The position numbers and the translations under genes were made by a program. The notes below the pieces were generated by a model, which was not told where the DNA came from, made no database searches, and saw only the letters and a program-made list of their open reading frames with translations. A stretch of 64,000 bases of DNA from Candidatus Electrothrix communis (GTDB lineage Bacteria; Desulfobacterota; Desulfobulbia; Desulfobulbales; Desulfobulbaceae). Shown one piece after another: positions 9,628 through 20,834 of this stretch. Location of the stretch: positions 4,665,501 to 4,729,500 of the forward strand of contig CP130629.1 of the NCBI GenBank assembly GCA_030644725.1. The letters are read 5' to 3'. How positions within the stretch are numbered: position 1 is the stretch's first letter; every line of letters begins with the position of its first letter.

Positions 9628-11763
9628 ATGAAGCAGGAAACAATAAATCGTTTGGCTCGGGAAAAGAGCCCATACCTGCTCCAGCATGCTGCCAACCCCG
9701 TGGACTGGTATCCTTGGGGAGAGGAGGCGTTTCAGCGGGCACAGGAGGAGGACAAGCCGATTTTTCTCTCCATCGGATATTCCACCTGTCATTGGTGTCA
9801 TGTCATGGCCCGCGAATCCTTTGCAGATCAGAAGATTGCCGAGCTCTTAAACGCAGGGTTTATCAATATCAAGGTCGATCGGGAAGAACGACCGGATATT
9901 GATCAGATGTACATGGCCGCTGCCATAACCCTGAACGGTTCCGGCGGCTGGCCCTTGTCGGTCTTTCTCACGCCGAAGGGTGCTCCCTTTTATGTTGCCA
10001 CCTATATTCCGCCAAAATCACGAGGCGGGCAAACAGGATTCCCGGATGTTTTGCACGCGATACAGGTTGCTTGGCTCGACCGTCGTGAGGAACTGGAGCA
10101 ATCCGCATCAGGGTTGATTCAGGCCTTGCAAAAGGGTGCTTCATCGGCAAGGGCAGGGCAGGGCAGGCAATCCGCTCGGAGCGATGTCCTTTCACGTGCA
10201 GTTGTTGCCTTGGCGCGTTCCTTTGATCATCGCTACGGAGGCTTTGGCAGGGCACCTAAATTTCCTCGACCGGCAGTTTTTTCTCTGCTTTTCCAATCTT
10301 GGTTTTTTGAGAAAAACGAGCAGGCTCTTGAGATGGGGCTTGCCACGCTCAGGGCTATGGCCCGAGGCGGCATTCATGATCATCTTGGCGGTGGTTTTCA
10401 TAGGTATGCGGTGGACGGGCAATGGCGAATTCCCCATTTTGAAAAGATGCTCTATGATCAGGCCCAGCTGGCTGATGCCTATCTCGCTGCCGGTCAGATC
10501 ACCGGGGAAAAGCAGTATGCCGAGGTTGCGCAACGAGTTTTTCAGTATGTGCTTACGAGGCTCCACGCTCCATCAGGAGGTTTTTATGCTGCTGAAGATG
10601 CAGATAGTGAGGATCCTTATCACCCAGGACAGCATGGTGAAGGTGCCTGTTATCTCTGGACCGAAGAGGATATTGTTCGAGCCGTGGGTGTTGCTGATGC
10701 TAATATTTTTATTTATTGCTATGGCGTGGAGTTTGACGGTAATGCTTTGGCCGATTCGCAGCAAGAGTTCACAGGGCGCAATATCCTTTATTTGAAGCAT
10801 CGTCCTGAAGAGGCTGCGAAGCAATTCAACAGAGATTTGCCTCAGATTGGGGCCGCGTTAGCAAGAGCCTCCCAAAAGCTTATTGAGAAACGACAGCAGC
10901 GCAAGGGGCCTCATCGTGATGAAAAAGTTCTGACGGCCTGGAACGGCTTGATGATCAAGGCCTTAGTCAAAGGCAGTGTCGTTTTGCAGGATTCGCAACT
11001 GCTTGATGCGGCTCGACATGCTGCTGTTTTTCTGCGTACCACCCTGTATAATCCGAGGAGTCAAACTCTCTACCGCCGCTTTTGCCAAGGCGAGAGCGGA
11101 ATCAACGGACAGCTGGACGATTATGCTTTTCTTGTTGCCGGACTTCTTGAGCTTTATCAGATGACCCAGGATCCGCAATGGCTGCAATGGGCTATGGAGC
11201 TGACAGAGACGCAGGTCGATTTATTTTGGGATGAACAGGGGGATGGATTCTTTGACAGCCTGCCTGATCCTCTGGTGGCCGTGCGCCTGAAAAACGATTA
11301 TGACGGGGCTGAACCGGCAGCGAATTCTCTTGCAGCGGCAAACCTTGTTCGGCTTGGTCGGCTGACCGATAACAGTCAATGGCTGGATTTGGCTGGTAGG
11401 ACGATCAGGAGCTTTGATGAACAATTGCACCAAAATCCCCAAGCCTTGCCTGTCCTGCTTGCTGCTCGGCAGGAGCTCTTGTCTGCTCCGTCACTGGTGG
11501 TGGTCGCAGGTAGACGGGATGCGGAGGATACAAAGAAAATACTGGGCATTGTCCAGCGTTCCTGGTGTCCCGGTCGTTTTCTTCTGCTGGCTGATGGCGG
11601 AGAAAATCAGGAGGTTTTGGGGAAGATGCTCCCCTTTGTCAGGACAGCGAGTATGGAGGATAATCAGGCGACAGCCTATTTTTGCCGGGATTATACCTGT
11701 CAGCTGCCTGTGGTAGATCCGGAAGAACTGGCAGAGATGTTGGTGAGAGAGATAGGGTCGTAG
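9628..11763 (+). CDS. Thioredoxin-domain protein of the YyaL/SSP411 (DUF255) family
   Basis: 711 residues, the usual length of the family. The N-terminal thioredoxin-like domain has [17 protein letters not shown] and the CHWCHVM motif (C54, C57). The rest is an (alpha/alpha)6 barrel related to N-acylglucosamine epimerases, with [17 protein letters not shown] and [10 protein letters not shown]. The family is widespread, including human SPATA20, but its reaction is not established. There is no signal peptide, so it is cytoplasmic. The preceding 130 bases after cheB show nothing notable. Confidence 0.9.
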   Translation: MKQETINRLAREKSPYLLQHAANPVDWYPWGEEAFQRAQEEDKPIFLSIGYSTCHWCHVMARESFADQKIAELLNAGFINIKVDREERPDIDQMYMAAAITLNGSGGWPLSVFLTPKGAPFYVATYIPPKSRGGQTGFPDVLHAIQVAWLDRREELEQSASGLIQALQKGASSARAGQGRQSARSDVLSRAVVALARSFDHRYGGFGRAPKFPRPAVFSLLFQSWFFEKNEQALEMGLATLRAMARGGIHDHLGGGFHRYAVDGQWRIPHFEKMLYDQAQLADAYLAAGQITGEKQYAEVAQRVFQYVLTRLHAPSGGFYAAEDADSEDPYHPGQHGEGACYLWTEEDIVRAVGVADANIFIYCYGVEFDGNALADSQQEFTGRNILYLKHRPEEAAKQFNRDLPQIGAALARASQKLIEKRQQRKGPHRDEKVLTAWNGLMIKALVKGSVVLQDSQLLDAARHAAVFLRTTLYNPRSQTLYRRFCQGESGINGQLDDYAFLVAGLLELYQMTQDPQWLQWAMELTETQVDLFWDEQGDGFFDSLPDPLVAVRLKNDYDGAEPAANSLAAANLVRLGRLTDNSQWLDLAGRTIRSFDEQLHQNPQALPVLLAARQELLSAPSLVVVAGRRDAEDTKKILGIVQRSWCPGRFLLLADGGENQEVLGKMLPFVRTASMEDNQATAYFCRDYTCQLPVVDPEELAEMLVREIGS

Positions 11764-11852
11764 CAAGGCCGCCTTCTTATCTGATAGCTATCAGAGGAGC
11801 GGACCGAAGAACTGCACTCAGTAGGAAGGGGAGGGAATGAATAAATTGTCAT

Positions 11853-11881
11853 TTTACAAGACGTTATTTGTTGGTTATACT
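11853..11881 (+). promoter_or_regulatory. Sigma-70-like promoter upstream of a small ORF
   Basis: TTTACA (11853-11858), a 17-base spacer and TATACT (11876-11881) form a near-consensus promoter. The inverted repeat at 11892-11906 lies about 10 bases downstream, where a repressor could block initiation. Confidence 0.55.
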
Positions 11882-11891
11882 GAGTCTGTAC

Positions 11892-11906
11892 AGTAACGAT
11901 ACGTTA
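11892..11906. promoter_or_regulatory. Palindromic operator-like site GTAACG-ATA-CGTTAC
   Basis: A perfect 6-bp inverted repeat with a 3-base centre lies just past the predicted -10 box and before the ribosome site of the small ORF. Its size suits a dimeric regulator. The binding protein is unknown. Confidence 0.45.
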
Positions 11907-11935
11907 CCATGTCAATCCATATTCAAGGAGGCATT

Positions 11936-12139
11936 ATGTGTAATGGCTTAAATTTCACCAAAATCAATCAGAAAAGGAAAGAACTAATAACCTCAATCTT
12001 TGCACGATTTGGCTCTGTAGATGCCGGGAAAAAACGAGTTGTCGCTGTCGCAGGAGGTGGGATCGAAGGAAACGACAGTTTGGATATCGGTCAGAGTGAA
12101 AATAATGATCGGATTGTGTCCTTTGCCCCTACTCGGTAA
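11936..12139 (+). CDS. Small hypothetical protein with strong ribosome site
   Basis: 67 residues from the ATG at 11936, preceded by AAGGAGG with 5-base spacing. It has a basic N-terminal third (KINQKRKELI), a short hydrophobic stretch, the glycine-rich segment VAVAGGGIEGND and no signal peptide. I do not recognise the family. The promoter, operator-like palindrome, consensus ribosome site and following hairpin argue that it is a real, regulated gene. Its short length leaves doubt. Confidence 0.5.
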   Translation: MCNGLNFTKINQKRKELITSIFARFGSVDAGKKRVVAVAGGGIEGNDSLDIGQSENNDRIVSFAPTR

Positions 12140-12147
12140 GAAAATCG

Positions 12148-12186
12148 ATTGAAAGAGGGAAGGGCCGCGTGGCAGCGGCTCCTCTT
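12148..12186. terminator. Possible terminator hairpin between convergent genes
   Basis: AAGAGG...GGCCGC, a short loop, GCGGCT...CCTCTT form an imperfect GC-rich hairpin between the small ORF and the convergent outer-membrane gene. There is no clear T run on the plus strand, so the call is tentative. Confidence 0.35.
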
Positions 12187-12217
12187 CAGAGTCAGGTAAA
12201 TCTCGATTCAACAAGAT

Positions 12218-12913
12218 TTAAAAAAAGTATTTCACACCTACGTTGACTTCGTAGCGGTCCAGAGTGCCTTCGTCCTCAATCTCTACTGTTGCTCCCTGCG
12301 GCGTTTGACCTGATCCTGTCATGTCGGCATCCGCGATGGTGTATTGTCCTGCCAAAAATATGGCATAACTGTCATTAACCGGGTACTCAATTCCGGCTGT
12401 CAGGTAATAAAACATACTGTCGTCCATCTCTATACTCATCCCCTGGGCACTGATAAAATCGCTTACCGTGGAATCGTTAAAGGAGTACCCGATCCCAGCC
12501 CCGATGTAAGGATTTACGATACTCGTATTAAAATGATAGTTTACGCCCAAGGAAATTGGAATATGGCTGTGCTCCGCAAGTAGATTGTCTTTTTCGTCAT
12601 GTACTTCGACTTCCTGCATGAACTCTATGCCGAGGTTGAAAGAAAAGTCGTTGTAGTATTTACTGAGGATGATGCCGAATTTGAGTGCGTCATCGGACTC
12701 CATTTCATGGGTGACTCCACGCTGGTATGGGTCTGGTTTTTCCTCGCTGTCAAAACTAGCCATGCCGATATATCCGCTGAGTGCCAAGTCGCGATGTGAC
12801 TTCTGTTGTATTTGCTGCACTTCCTCTTGTTCAATTTTTTGGTTTTTCGCAGAGGACAGCTGAGCGCTGCTTGCCAGCAGAAGTACGGCACCTGCTACTA
12901 TCATTTTTTTCAT
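12218..12913 (-). CDS. Outer membrane beta-barrel protein (OmpA/OmpW-like)
   Basis: 231 residues with a signal peptide (MKKMIVAGAVLLLASSAQLSSA) and alternating amphipathic strands that end in an aromatic residue (KYFF at the C-terminus), the signature recognised by the BAM complex. Segments such as ISLGVNYHFNTSIVNPYIGAG resemble small eight-stranded barrels of the OMP_b-brl class. The ligand or role is unknown. CAGGAG lies 6 bases before the ATG. Confidence 0.8.
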   Translation of the reverse strand: MKKMIVAGAVLLLASSAQLSSAKNQKIEQEEVQQIQQKSHRDLALSGYIGMASFDSEEKPDPYQRGVTHEMESDDALKFGIILSKYYNDFSFNLGIEFMQEVEVHDEKDNLLAEHSHIPISLGVNYHFNTSIVNPYIGAGIGYSFNDSTVSDFISAQGMSIEMDDSMFYYLTAGIEYPVNDSYAIFLAGQYTIADADMTGSGQTPQGATVEIEDEGTLDRYEVNVGVKYFF

Positions 12914-13193
12914 TTCTTTCTCCTGTGTTGAATTTTCGCATTGATCAAATTATTATATAATTAATGAAATATACAGAACTTAAGGAGGGGAGTAAATGAA
13001 AAAAAATTATTGGAGAAAAAGTTGAGTATGCAGAGCGGCTTGCTTGCGGGCTACCTCTCTGTAGGACACTTCACTTTAGAAAGATCAGGAGAGCCGGAAG
13101 CAGAGTCTGCTTTTCTATTTGGTATCCACGGCGGAATGGAGTATATATTGCATAGTCTGCGCACCTATTTGTAATGCATGAGAATTCAACAGA

Positions 13194-13802
13194 ATGACAG
13201 ATTATATGCCGACCCGGCTTTTTCTCCTCCGTCATGGTCCTACCTCCGCGCCGCCGGGCTGCTTTGCTGGCAGCAGCGACGTTCCCCTGTCCGCCCAAGG
13301 ACTTGTCCGTTTAGATAACATAAGAGCACAGCTGAAGGATGCTGATTGCTGGTATTGTAGCCCCATGCTGCGTACCAGGCAGACGCTGCAACATTTGCGA
13401 CACCTGAAATTTAAGGTGGGGGAGCCTGTCTATGACGAGCGATTGCGCGAGATCGACTTCGGACGTTGGGAGCTCCAAACCTTTGCTGATATTGCTGCCC
13501 AGGATGAGGAGCTGCTCCCGGCCTGGAATCAATACCTGGACTTTACCTTTCCTGAAGGAGAAGCAGTTGCTGCGTTTATTCAAAGGGTTGAGGCCATGCT
13601 TGCGGTCTTCAGTGGGATGGAAACCAGTGCCGGTACCAATACCGTGGCTGTTGTGACCCATGGGGGAGTGATCCGAACCATGATCTGCCTTGCTCTGGGG
13701 ATTTCCCCCCGCAATTATCTTCTGTTCGATGTTCAGCCCGCTTCGTTGACTGTCTTGGATTTGTTTTCCGAGGGAGGGGTCCTGCGTGGTTTGAATCTTT
13801 GA
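13194..13802 (+). CDS. Histidine phosphatase family protein, possibly alpha-ribazole phosphatase
   Basis: 202 residues. FLLRHGPT carries the catalytic RHG histidine, followed by CSPMLRTRQT and the second histidine in VVTHGGVIR, giving a phosphoglycerate-mutase-like fold. Length and the R-E-I-D-F-G-R-W-E block resemble CobC, which dephosphorylates alpha-ribazole phosphate in cobalamin assembly. A cobU/cobP gene sits at the far end of the window, which is weak support. Broad-specificity phosphatases look alike, so only the family is firm. The alternative start at 13206 is also possible; neither has a strong ribosome site. Confidence 0.8.
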   Translation: MTDYMPTRLFLLRHGPTSAPPGCFAGSSDVPLSAQGLVRLDNIRAQLKDADCWYCSPMLRTRQTLQHLRHLKFKVGEPVYDERLREIDFGRWELQTFADIAAQDEELLPAWNQYLDFTFPEGEAVAAFIQRVEAMLAVFSGMETSAGTNTVAVVTHGGVIRTMICLALGISPRNYLLFDVQPASLTVLDLFSEGGVLRGLNL

Positions 13803-13852
13803 GCTTTCCGCATATCCCGATAAAATTTTTCCACCGATCATGAGGTGAGATT

Positions 13853-16800
13853 ATGAGTAATCAGCAACCATCCGGTTTTACATCTAAGGCCTGGGAGGCG
13901 AATAAAGAGGAGACAGCCAGTATTGTAGAGATTCCTGAGCGCTTCAGGGTTCTCCAAGAGGTCGTGGCTCGATATCAGGGCGTGGCAACGAAGCTGGAGC
14001 ATCTGCTTTATGAGATTTGTCACCCATATCGTAACTGGCAGGTGATTGTTACGGAATTACGGCCCTTTGTTTTGAAGAATTTTAATCAATATCGAAGGCA
14101 TGAGCAGGGGCCTGTCTGTTTTTCCCTGTTTACAGAGATTTTTCTTGATGCCCTCAGTGAGTCAAAAAAAAATGGCAAGGTCGTCTCAATGGCTATGGAG
14201 GCTATGCTGGCCTATGCTGACAAGCTGATAGCCTCTTTGCAAACAGATTCCCTTGCGTTGTATCGGGAACAGCTGGATAGTTTCTTTGATAGACTGGTTT
14301 GCCTGGATGAGGTTGATGAAAGCGTGATGATGTTCATGGTCCAGGGGCATCATCCGATGAAAAAGATGGCTCAGCACCTGAGCAAAATCGGTCGCGACAA
14401 CGAGGATACCTCTTTTTCCTGCGCTCCTCTTGCTCGGCTGATGAAAAAGATTCTCCAGCTTAATTACAGCTATTGGCTCAGTGAAGAGAATCCGCAGCCC
14501 TGGTTTGAATCACAATGCGGTTCGTTTTGCAGCAGATGGCAGACCGGTCCATTGTTAGCAACCATCTCGCATGATCGTTTTCAGGAGCATCTGGCGGCCC
14601 TTGACCTGATTAATATTGAGGAGGATTCCTATCAGGCGCTCAGTGAACTCATGGAACTGCCTGCTCATATCGATATTGTTCGTCTGTATCGGGAAATTCC
14701 CAAACAGTTGACCCCTGACACTGATGATGAACAAGAGGCCTCTTTTTCGGAAAACCGGAAGCTCTTTTTTCTTTTTCGGATCATGGATACCTCCGGCCTC
14801 TATTTGATTCATGAAGAAAGTCTGCGTGAGATCAACCGATCTTTGATCCAGCTCATTCGTAAACAGAGTTTTGAGGAGATAGAGCAGTTTTTTGTCACGA
14901 CCTTCCACCTTCTCAAGGCCAATGTGCGCAAGTATCCGCATACCTCGCTGCAATGTATCCAGGTGATCGGCGGCGAAGTATTCAGGCGAAATAATTCCAA
15001 GTTGGTGGAGGCCTTTCTCTTTGAGACAGTCCGCTTTGGGTTCCAATATGCCAATGTCATGGGCGTGGACGAGGATTGGCAGCCTATTACTAATCCGGCC
15101 CATCTTGCCAATATTCGGGTTTGGCTGAGCCTGATTATGCAGGAACCCAAATGGTGTTCCACCCTGTTTTCCGCCCTGATTATCAATATCAAGCTTTCCG
15201 GGACCTGTGTCAAGGATACCGATCTTTTTCAGCGTGATATCACCGATCTGCTCAATCATCCCATTATGCCCATTTATAATCTGGCCAAGCAATTTTCTAA
15301 GCTGATGCCGGTCTTCTTTAACGAGATCGGGGCGGAAGGGGAGCTGCGGGATGTCTCGACAGAGCTTGATGAGATGCATAAGCGGCATGATGTCCTTATC
15401 CACTTCCTGCGCAAGCAATCTCATGTGGAATCCTCCAATCTGATTGTCGGTTTTATCAGGGGTATTTTTGTCTTCTGGATAACTCTGGACAAGGAACATC
15501 TCCGTCCTTTTCTCCCGGATGAGATTCTGAGTCAGGTGGTCACGGAGGGCCCATTTATTGATGAACTGCATGTTCTGACCCAACGGATTCAGCAGGAGTT
15601 GGAGATCCATTCCATGGACGAGGTGCTGGAGTGGAAAAAGGAAGAACGTAATGCCTGGCTTGCCGGACAGGAGGATATTTCAGCAGGGGAGCGAAAGCGC
15701 TTTAGTCTCTTGGTCAGGATGTTTAAACTCCTGCACCATAAATACAGTCTCGGCCTGCAGGAGCTGCATCAACAATTGCACCATGCAGCCCAGAGCGGCT
15801 TCCCGGAGATGGACAGCTTGTTGGAAGTCCTGGAGCAGGGAAATACCTACGCCTGTCTTGACGCCCTGCTCACCGAGTTGGAGCGATTAAAGAAGATTAT
15901 CCTCAGTGAGGAGAAGTTCGCGCCCAAGGAGGAGATCTATTATAAAAGACATATCGCTGTGGATATCCCCTCGGTCTATGGCCGTTATTCCGAGCGAAAA
16001 TTCGATGCCCTCGGACTGAGCTTCCGCCTGGAGAACCTGGCCAATATCTATATTGAGCGCCTGACCCGCTCTATCAACCTGGGCTTTATCACCCAAGCCA
16101 CCTTTATCCAGATATCCCGATGCCTGCTCCTCTTCTTACGTGCCCTGAAGGTGGACGGCATCACCAGTCGGCGTCTGGACACCTATACCAGCCTGCTCAG
16201 TTCCTCCATCACCATGAAGCGGTTCACCTACACCCAGCATTTGGACATTGTTCGTGGCTTGTCTGAAGGGGTCAAGGATGTAATCTATGCCTATTACACC
16301 AATGTTCATCAGAATAATCTCTCCATGATTATTCCTCAGATAGGGCAGGTGAACCTGTTGATCAAGTATCGTTCGCTCTGGGAAGATTCGGACATGACTT
16401 CCACGATCGATCGTTTGTCCGAGTCCTTTTTTCGGGATCTCATTGCCACCACCTTTGGTTTGCAGCATCTGGATAACTTCATTACCCGGATTATCCATAC
16501 CCTAGAGGCGCAAAAGGATATTCTGGATGCCGAGACTATTGACCTGCTTATGACCTATAATCCCGAGCAGACCATCTCCTCCTTATATAATGAAAACCTG
16601 CGGACGCATAATCTGATTCATCTCGGCAATAAGGGCTTCAATCTGATGGTCTTGGCCGGTGACGGTAAGCCGGTTCCGCCAGCCTTTATTATTACCACAG
16701 AGATTTTTCGCTGCTGGCGGGCGGTGCAGAGCTTTAAACGGGCTAGGGATGAATTTATGCAGCGGGTGCGGGCAGCGATCACCACCCTGGAAGAACAGAC

Positions 16801-18105
16801 CGGTCGTTTTTTTGGTTCGCCAAAAGATCCCCTTCTGCTTTCTGTGCGTTCCGGATCGGCTATGTCCATGCCCGGCATGATGACGACTATTCATAATGTA
16901 GGCCTGAATGAGGAGCTGGTGGAGGAGCTGGTGGCTCATCACCCTGAGAAAAAATATTTTCTTTGGGATAATTATCGTCGTTTCCTCCAATCCTGGGCTA
17001 TGGCCGGTGGTATGCAACGGGAGGAGTTTCAGGAGGTGATGAATGCCCATAAAAAACAGCATGGGGTGAGTCTGAAAAGGGAATTTTCCGCCCAGCAAAT
17101 GCGGGAACTGGCCTTGGATTACCAAGCAGCCTTGCGCAGGCACGGGCGCAGTGCCCCGGAAGATCCTTGGTTGCAATTAATTAGGGCAGTGGAAATGGTA
17201 CTCTCTTCCTGGAATACTGCTAAAGCTATGCAGTACCGTAATCTTATGGATGTGTCCGATGATTGGGGAACTGCCGTGATTGTGCAGTCCATGGTTTACG
17301 GCAATATGAGTGAGCAGGCGGGCAGCGGGGTTCTGTTTACAGCTCACCCTTACCGCAAGGTGCGGCGGGTTGCTTTATGGGGTGATTATGCTTCCGGCGA
17401 TCAGGGCGAGGATATCGTTTCTGGTCTGGTGAACAGCTATCCTGTTTCTGTTGAGCAGGCTGAACTTGACGGTAGACCTGTCGAATGTACTTTGGAGCTG
17501 AAATTCCCAGCTATCTATGCTCGTCTGCTGCGGATTTCTCGGGATCTAGTCTATACCAAGGAGTGGAATCCGCAGGAGATCGAATTTACCTTTGAAGGTC
17601 CTTGTGCGGAGGACCTTTATATCCTTCAGACCCGTGATATGATAACGGTAAAAAGAAGGAGCGTTTTAATGTCTTTATAGAATCAGAGGCCTTGCAAGAT
17701 AATATTCTCGGCAAGGGGATCGGAGTGAGCGGCTCTGCCTTGTCCGGTCTGGCTGTCTTTACCGAAGAAAATATTCATCAGCTCAGGAAGGAGCAGCCGG
17801 ATGTTTCGCTCATTCTGATTCGTCAGGATACTGTGCCCGAGGATATCCGGGAAATTTCTATGGCCGACGGTCTTCTTACAGCTCGGGGTGGTCAGACTTC
17901 TCATGCCTCGGTAGTGGCCACCCGGCTGGAGAAGACCTGCGTGGTGGGGTGTCGCGACCTTCAGGTTTTTGAAAGCGGTGAATATGCCATGAGTAATGGC
18001 GTGCGTATCAGTTTTAGTGAACCAGTTTCTATAGATGGACGTAATGGATTGTTTCTTAAAGGGATTCATAGGGCAAAGGAGGAAGTTCATATTTTGCCGC
18101 TTTGA
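13853..18105 (+). CDS. Large PEP/pyruvate-binding protein with PEP-utilising His domain (frame slip near 17650)
   Basis: About 1417 residues if one base is restored. Residues 1-910 are helical and unrecognised. From about 915 it resembles the nucleotide-binding part of pyruvate phosphate dikinase (NKGFNLMVLAG, then VRSGSAMSMPGMMTTIHNVG). A slip occurs in the A run at 17650-17654: the first frame ends at 17680, while the +2 frame continues ERFNVFIESEAL and then the phosphohistidine domain with TARGGQTSHASVVAT. The C-terminal PEP/pyruvate TIM barrel is absent, so it is not a complete dikinase. It may be a phosphotransferase acting on another acceptor. GAGGTG precedes the ATG at 13853. Confidence 0.8.
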
Positions 18106-18162
18106 GGGGTATGTGTTGTGAGTTGTTGTTATCTTTAAGGTGTTTTTTTTTAAAAAAAGTCT

Positions 18163-18192
18163 TTGTATCTTTTTGAGGGATTGACCTATAAT
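18163..18192 (+). promoter_or_regulatory. Possible promoter of the cytochrome-globin gene
   Basis: A perfect -10 TATAAT (18187-18192) has a weak TTGTAT 18 bases upstream. It lies 80 bases before a start with a very strong ribosome site (AGGAGGAG). Confidence 0.4.
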
Positions 18193-18271
18193 TGTTTTTA
18201 ACAACAAAGGATGTTTGTGAATAGCACAATGGGTACTTGTTTAACCTTAACGAACACAAAAAGGAGGAGTA

Positions 18272-20178
18272 ATGAAACGCAAATACATAGGCTTGGCAAT
18301 GGGGTTAGCAGCCGGGTTGGCTTTAGCTGCCACATCAGGTTTTGCTCAAGACGCCAAGAAGCCTGAATTGCTTTCTTTTAAACCGTCAAACCTGCAATGG
18401 GAAAAAACCAAGGCTGACTTCACTGCGCCGTCTATTTCAACCTGTGCCGGATGTCATCCAAAACAGTACGAAGAGTGGCAGGGCTCAATGCACGCTATGG
18501 CTTTCCAGGATCCGGTCTATCTTGGTGAGTTGAATTTGGCTATCAAAGCAGTGGGTAAGGAGATTAGCAAGCAGTGTGAAGGGTGTCATACACCTGCTGC
18601 CTTTGTAAAGGGTGAAACAGCAGAGCTGGATTTCAAGAATCTCAGCCCGTTGGCCAAGGCCGGTGTTTCCTGTGATGTCTGTCATTCCATCAAGAAATTT
18701 ACGCATTGGGAGACCCCTCCCATGAGCCGGAAAACGGTTCTTATGTCCTTTCTCCGGGCCGTGAGAATGCCGATGGATCGGTCACGCTGACGAAATACGG
18801 CCCGTTCCCCAACTACGAAGGCTGCGGCGGTGGTTTTCATGAATGTGTTGAATCTCCCAAGCATTTGACTTCGGAACTCTGTGCGGGTTGTCATCATGTT
18901 TACCATTACGACAAACACACTCCATATGAGTTTACTTATGGTGAGTGGAAGAAGAGTTTATACGCTCTGAACGGTATCCAGTGTCAGGACTGCCATATGG
19001 TGGATATCGAGACCTTCAAACGTTCCGCTGATGAGTTCATCAAGCCGAAACGCAGTGAGTATCACCATTACTTTAATGGAGCCAACTTCCTGATGTACTT
19101 CCTTGGCGAGCTGAAGGCCAAGAAAGAGGGCGATGAAAAATTGGCGGCCAATTTGCGGAATAAGTATCAGATGGCCGTGGAGAGACTTCAGGCTGCTGCT
19201 GAGATTGAAATCGACCCGATGTACAACAAGAAGGGTGACCTGTATAAGATCAGGGTTCGGGTTCACAACCGGCGAGCCGGACATAATCTGCCGACTTCAT
19301 TGACTGCTGTTCGCGAGATGTGGCTTGAAGTCCTGATTACTGATGAGAACGGCAACGAGCTGATCAAGAGCGGTTATCTGGATGAAAAAGGTGAGCTGGA
19401 CGGAAATACCCATGTCTTTAACTCCGAAGGTATGGATATGCATCAGACATTCCAGATTGATCCCTGGAAAGTCGTGTCCTTTGCCAAGAATGGCCTTATT
19501 CCGCCCAAGGGATATCGTGATATCGTTTACACGATCCTCTATCCGCCGGGAAAAGGACATAAACTTAATGTTCATGCGAAACTTCGTTTCCGTCAGGCCG
19601 GTCAGGCACTTGCCGAAAAGCTGCTGACCAATCTGCCGGATGGGGTTGATCTGACTGAGTGGTACGGTTTGACCGCAATTCCGGCGGTCCCGGTAGTTGA
19701 TATGACTGAGGAGAATGTAACTCTCGAAACGACCGGAAAACCGACGAAGATGCCGGTTCTTATGGATAAGCTGAAGGAGGGTCTCTCGCACGTACCTGCC
19801 ATGCAAACAGAGGGTCCTAGTCTTTATGATCAGCTTGGTGGAGAAAAAGCGGTCGATGCAGCGGTTGATCTCTTTTACAAGAAAGTCTTGGCTGACCCAC
19901 GAGTTAACGGCTTTTTTAAAGGAATTGATATGGAGCGCCAAAGAAGGATGCAGAAAGGATTTCTCACCTTTGCCTTTGGCGGGCCGAATAGTTACACAGG
20001 CAGGAATTTGAGAGCTGCTCATGCGCATCTTGTGGCAAAAGGACTGAATGGTAGCCATTTTACTATTATTGTTGAACATCTCGGAGCCACCCTGAAGGAA
20101 CTTGGCGTGAAGGACGAGCTTATTCAGCAGGCTGCCAAGGTGGCCAACAGTGTCAGAAATGATATACTTGGTCACTAA
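18272..20178 (+). CDS. Secreted pentahaem cytochrome c fused to a truncated haemoglobin (frame slip near 18715)
   Basis: About 635 residues when one base is restored in the C run at 18714-18717. A signal peptide (ending near SGFAQ) is followed by a cytochrome c554-like part with five CxxCH sites: CAGCH, CEGCH, CDVCH before the slip and CAGCH, CQDCH after it. From about residue 510 a group I truncated globin follows (YDQLGGEKAVDAAVDLFY, FGGPNSYTGRNLRAAHAH), keeping B10 Tyr and the proximal F8 His. The fusion would place an O2- or NO-binding haem beside an electron-supplying haem chain in the periplasm. Similar fusions have, to my memory, been discussed for cable bacteria as candidate oxygen-reducing proteins. 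The gene is monocistronic with its own terminator. Confidence 0.85.
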
Positions 20179-20216
20179 AGGCTACTGAGTAATCAGTTGA
20201 CGTTGTTGTATCTAAT

Positions 20217-20249
20217 CCGGCATCCCCTCTCGGGATGCCGGATTTTTTT
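20217..20249 (+). terminator. Rho-independent terminator after the cytochrome-globin gene
   Basis: A perfect 10-bp GC-rich stem (CCGGCATCCC / GGGATGCCGG) with a 5-base loop is followed by A and seven T. Confidence 0.93.
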
Positions 20250-20348
20250 ATGCCTTAATTCAGAAGTCTGCTAAAATACTTTTATTGGCGGATAGAGCAG
20301 GAGATGGCGCTATCCATTTTGATTATATTGAAAATTTGGAGTGAAATT

Positions 20349-20696
20349 ATGCAGAAAACTATTATCTTCTCCTTTCAGGGGAATCCCATGTGTTTTATTC
20401 ATGTACTGCTCAACGGTTTGAATATGGCTGAACAGGGGATGGAAGGGAAAATTGTTTTGGAAGGAGAAGCCGTTAAATTGGTGCCGGAAATGGCGAAATC
20501 AGATCATTTTCTCCATAAGCTGTATACAAAGGCCAAGGAAGAAGGGCTTATTCTTGGCGCCTGTCGGGCCTGTTCCAATAAGATGGGTGTTGCAGAGGCG
20601 GTGACAGCAGAGGGTCTTCCGTTGATAGGGGCGATGGCGGGGCATCCGGCAATGGCGGAATATATAAAGGAAGGGTATACGATTATCACCTTGTAG
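20349..20696 (+). CDS. DsrE/DsrF-like cytoplasmic protein
   Basis: 115 residues from the ATG at 20349, chosen for the GGAGTG ribosome site; a longer reading starts before it. It begins with a beta strand (KTIIFSFQGN), has ACRACSNKMG near the centre and ends with a beta strand (GYTIITL). The pattern fits the DsrE-like fold of small sulfur-related proteins in sulfur-metabolising bacteria. The Cys pair in CRAC is a possible persulfide or redox site. The gene stands alone between a terminator and a convergent membrane protein gene. Confidence 0.7.
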   Translation: MQKTIIFSFQGNPMCFIHVLLNGLNMAEQGMEGKIVLEGEAVKLVPEMAKSDHFLHKLYTKAKEEGLILGACRACSNKMGVAEAVTAEGLPLIGAMAGHPAMAEYIKEGYTIITL

Positions 20697-20834
20697 ATAG
20701 AATTTGCTATAATTTGTAAATGGAGAACGCGGAGTACATGACGATGCTCCCGCTTCCTTTGCGAGTATCTCTGGATAGCCTTGAGGATCTGGTTGGGTGG
20801 TGGTCCCGGTAGTTTTGTTTGATAAGTAAAGAGA

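Noticed and set aside
13853-18105. Programmed frameshifting in the PEP/pyruvate-binding gene
   Set aside because: The slip is at a plain A run with no visible stimulatory structure, and three other genes have similar homopolymer slips, so sequencing error is simpler.
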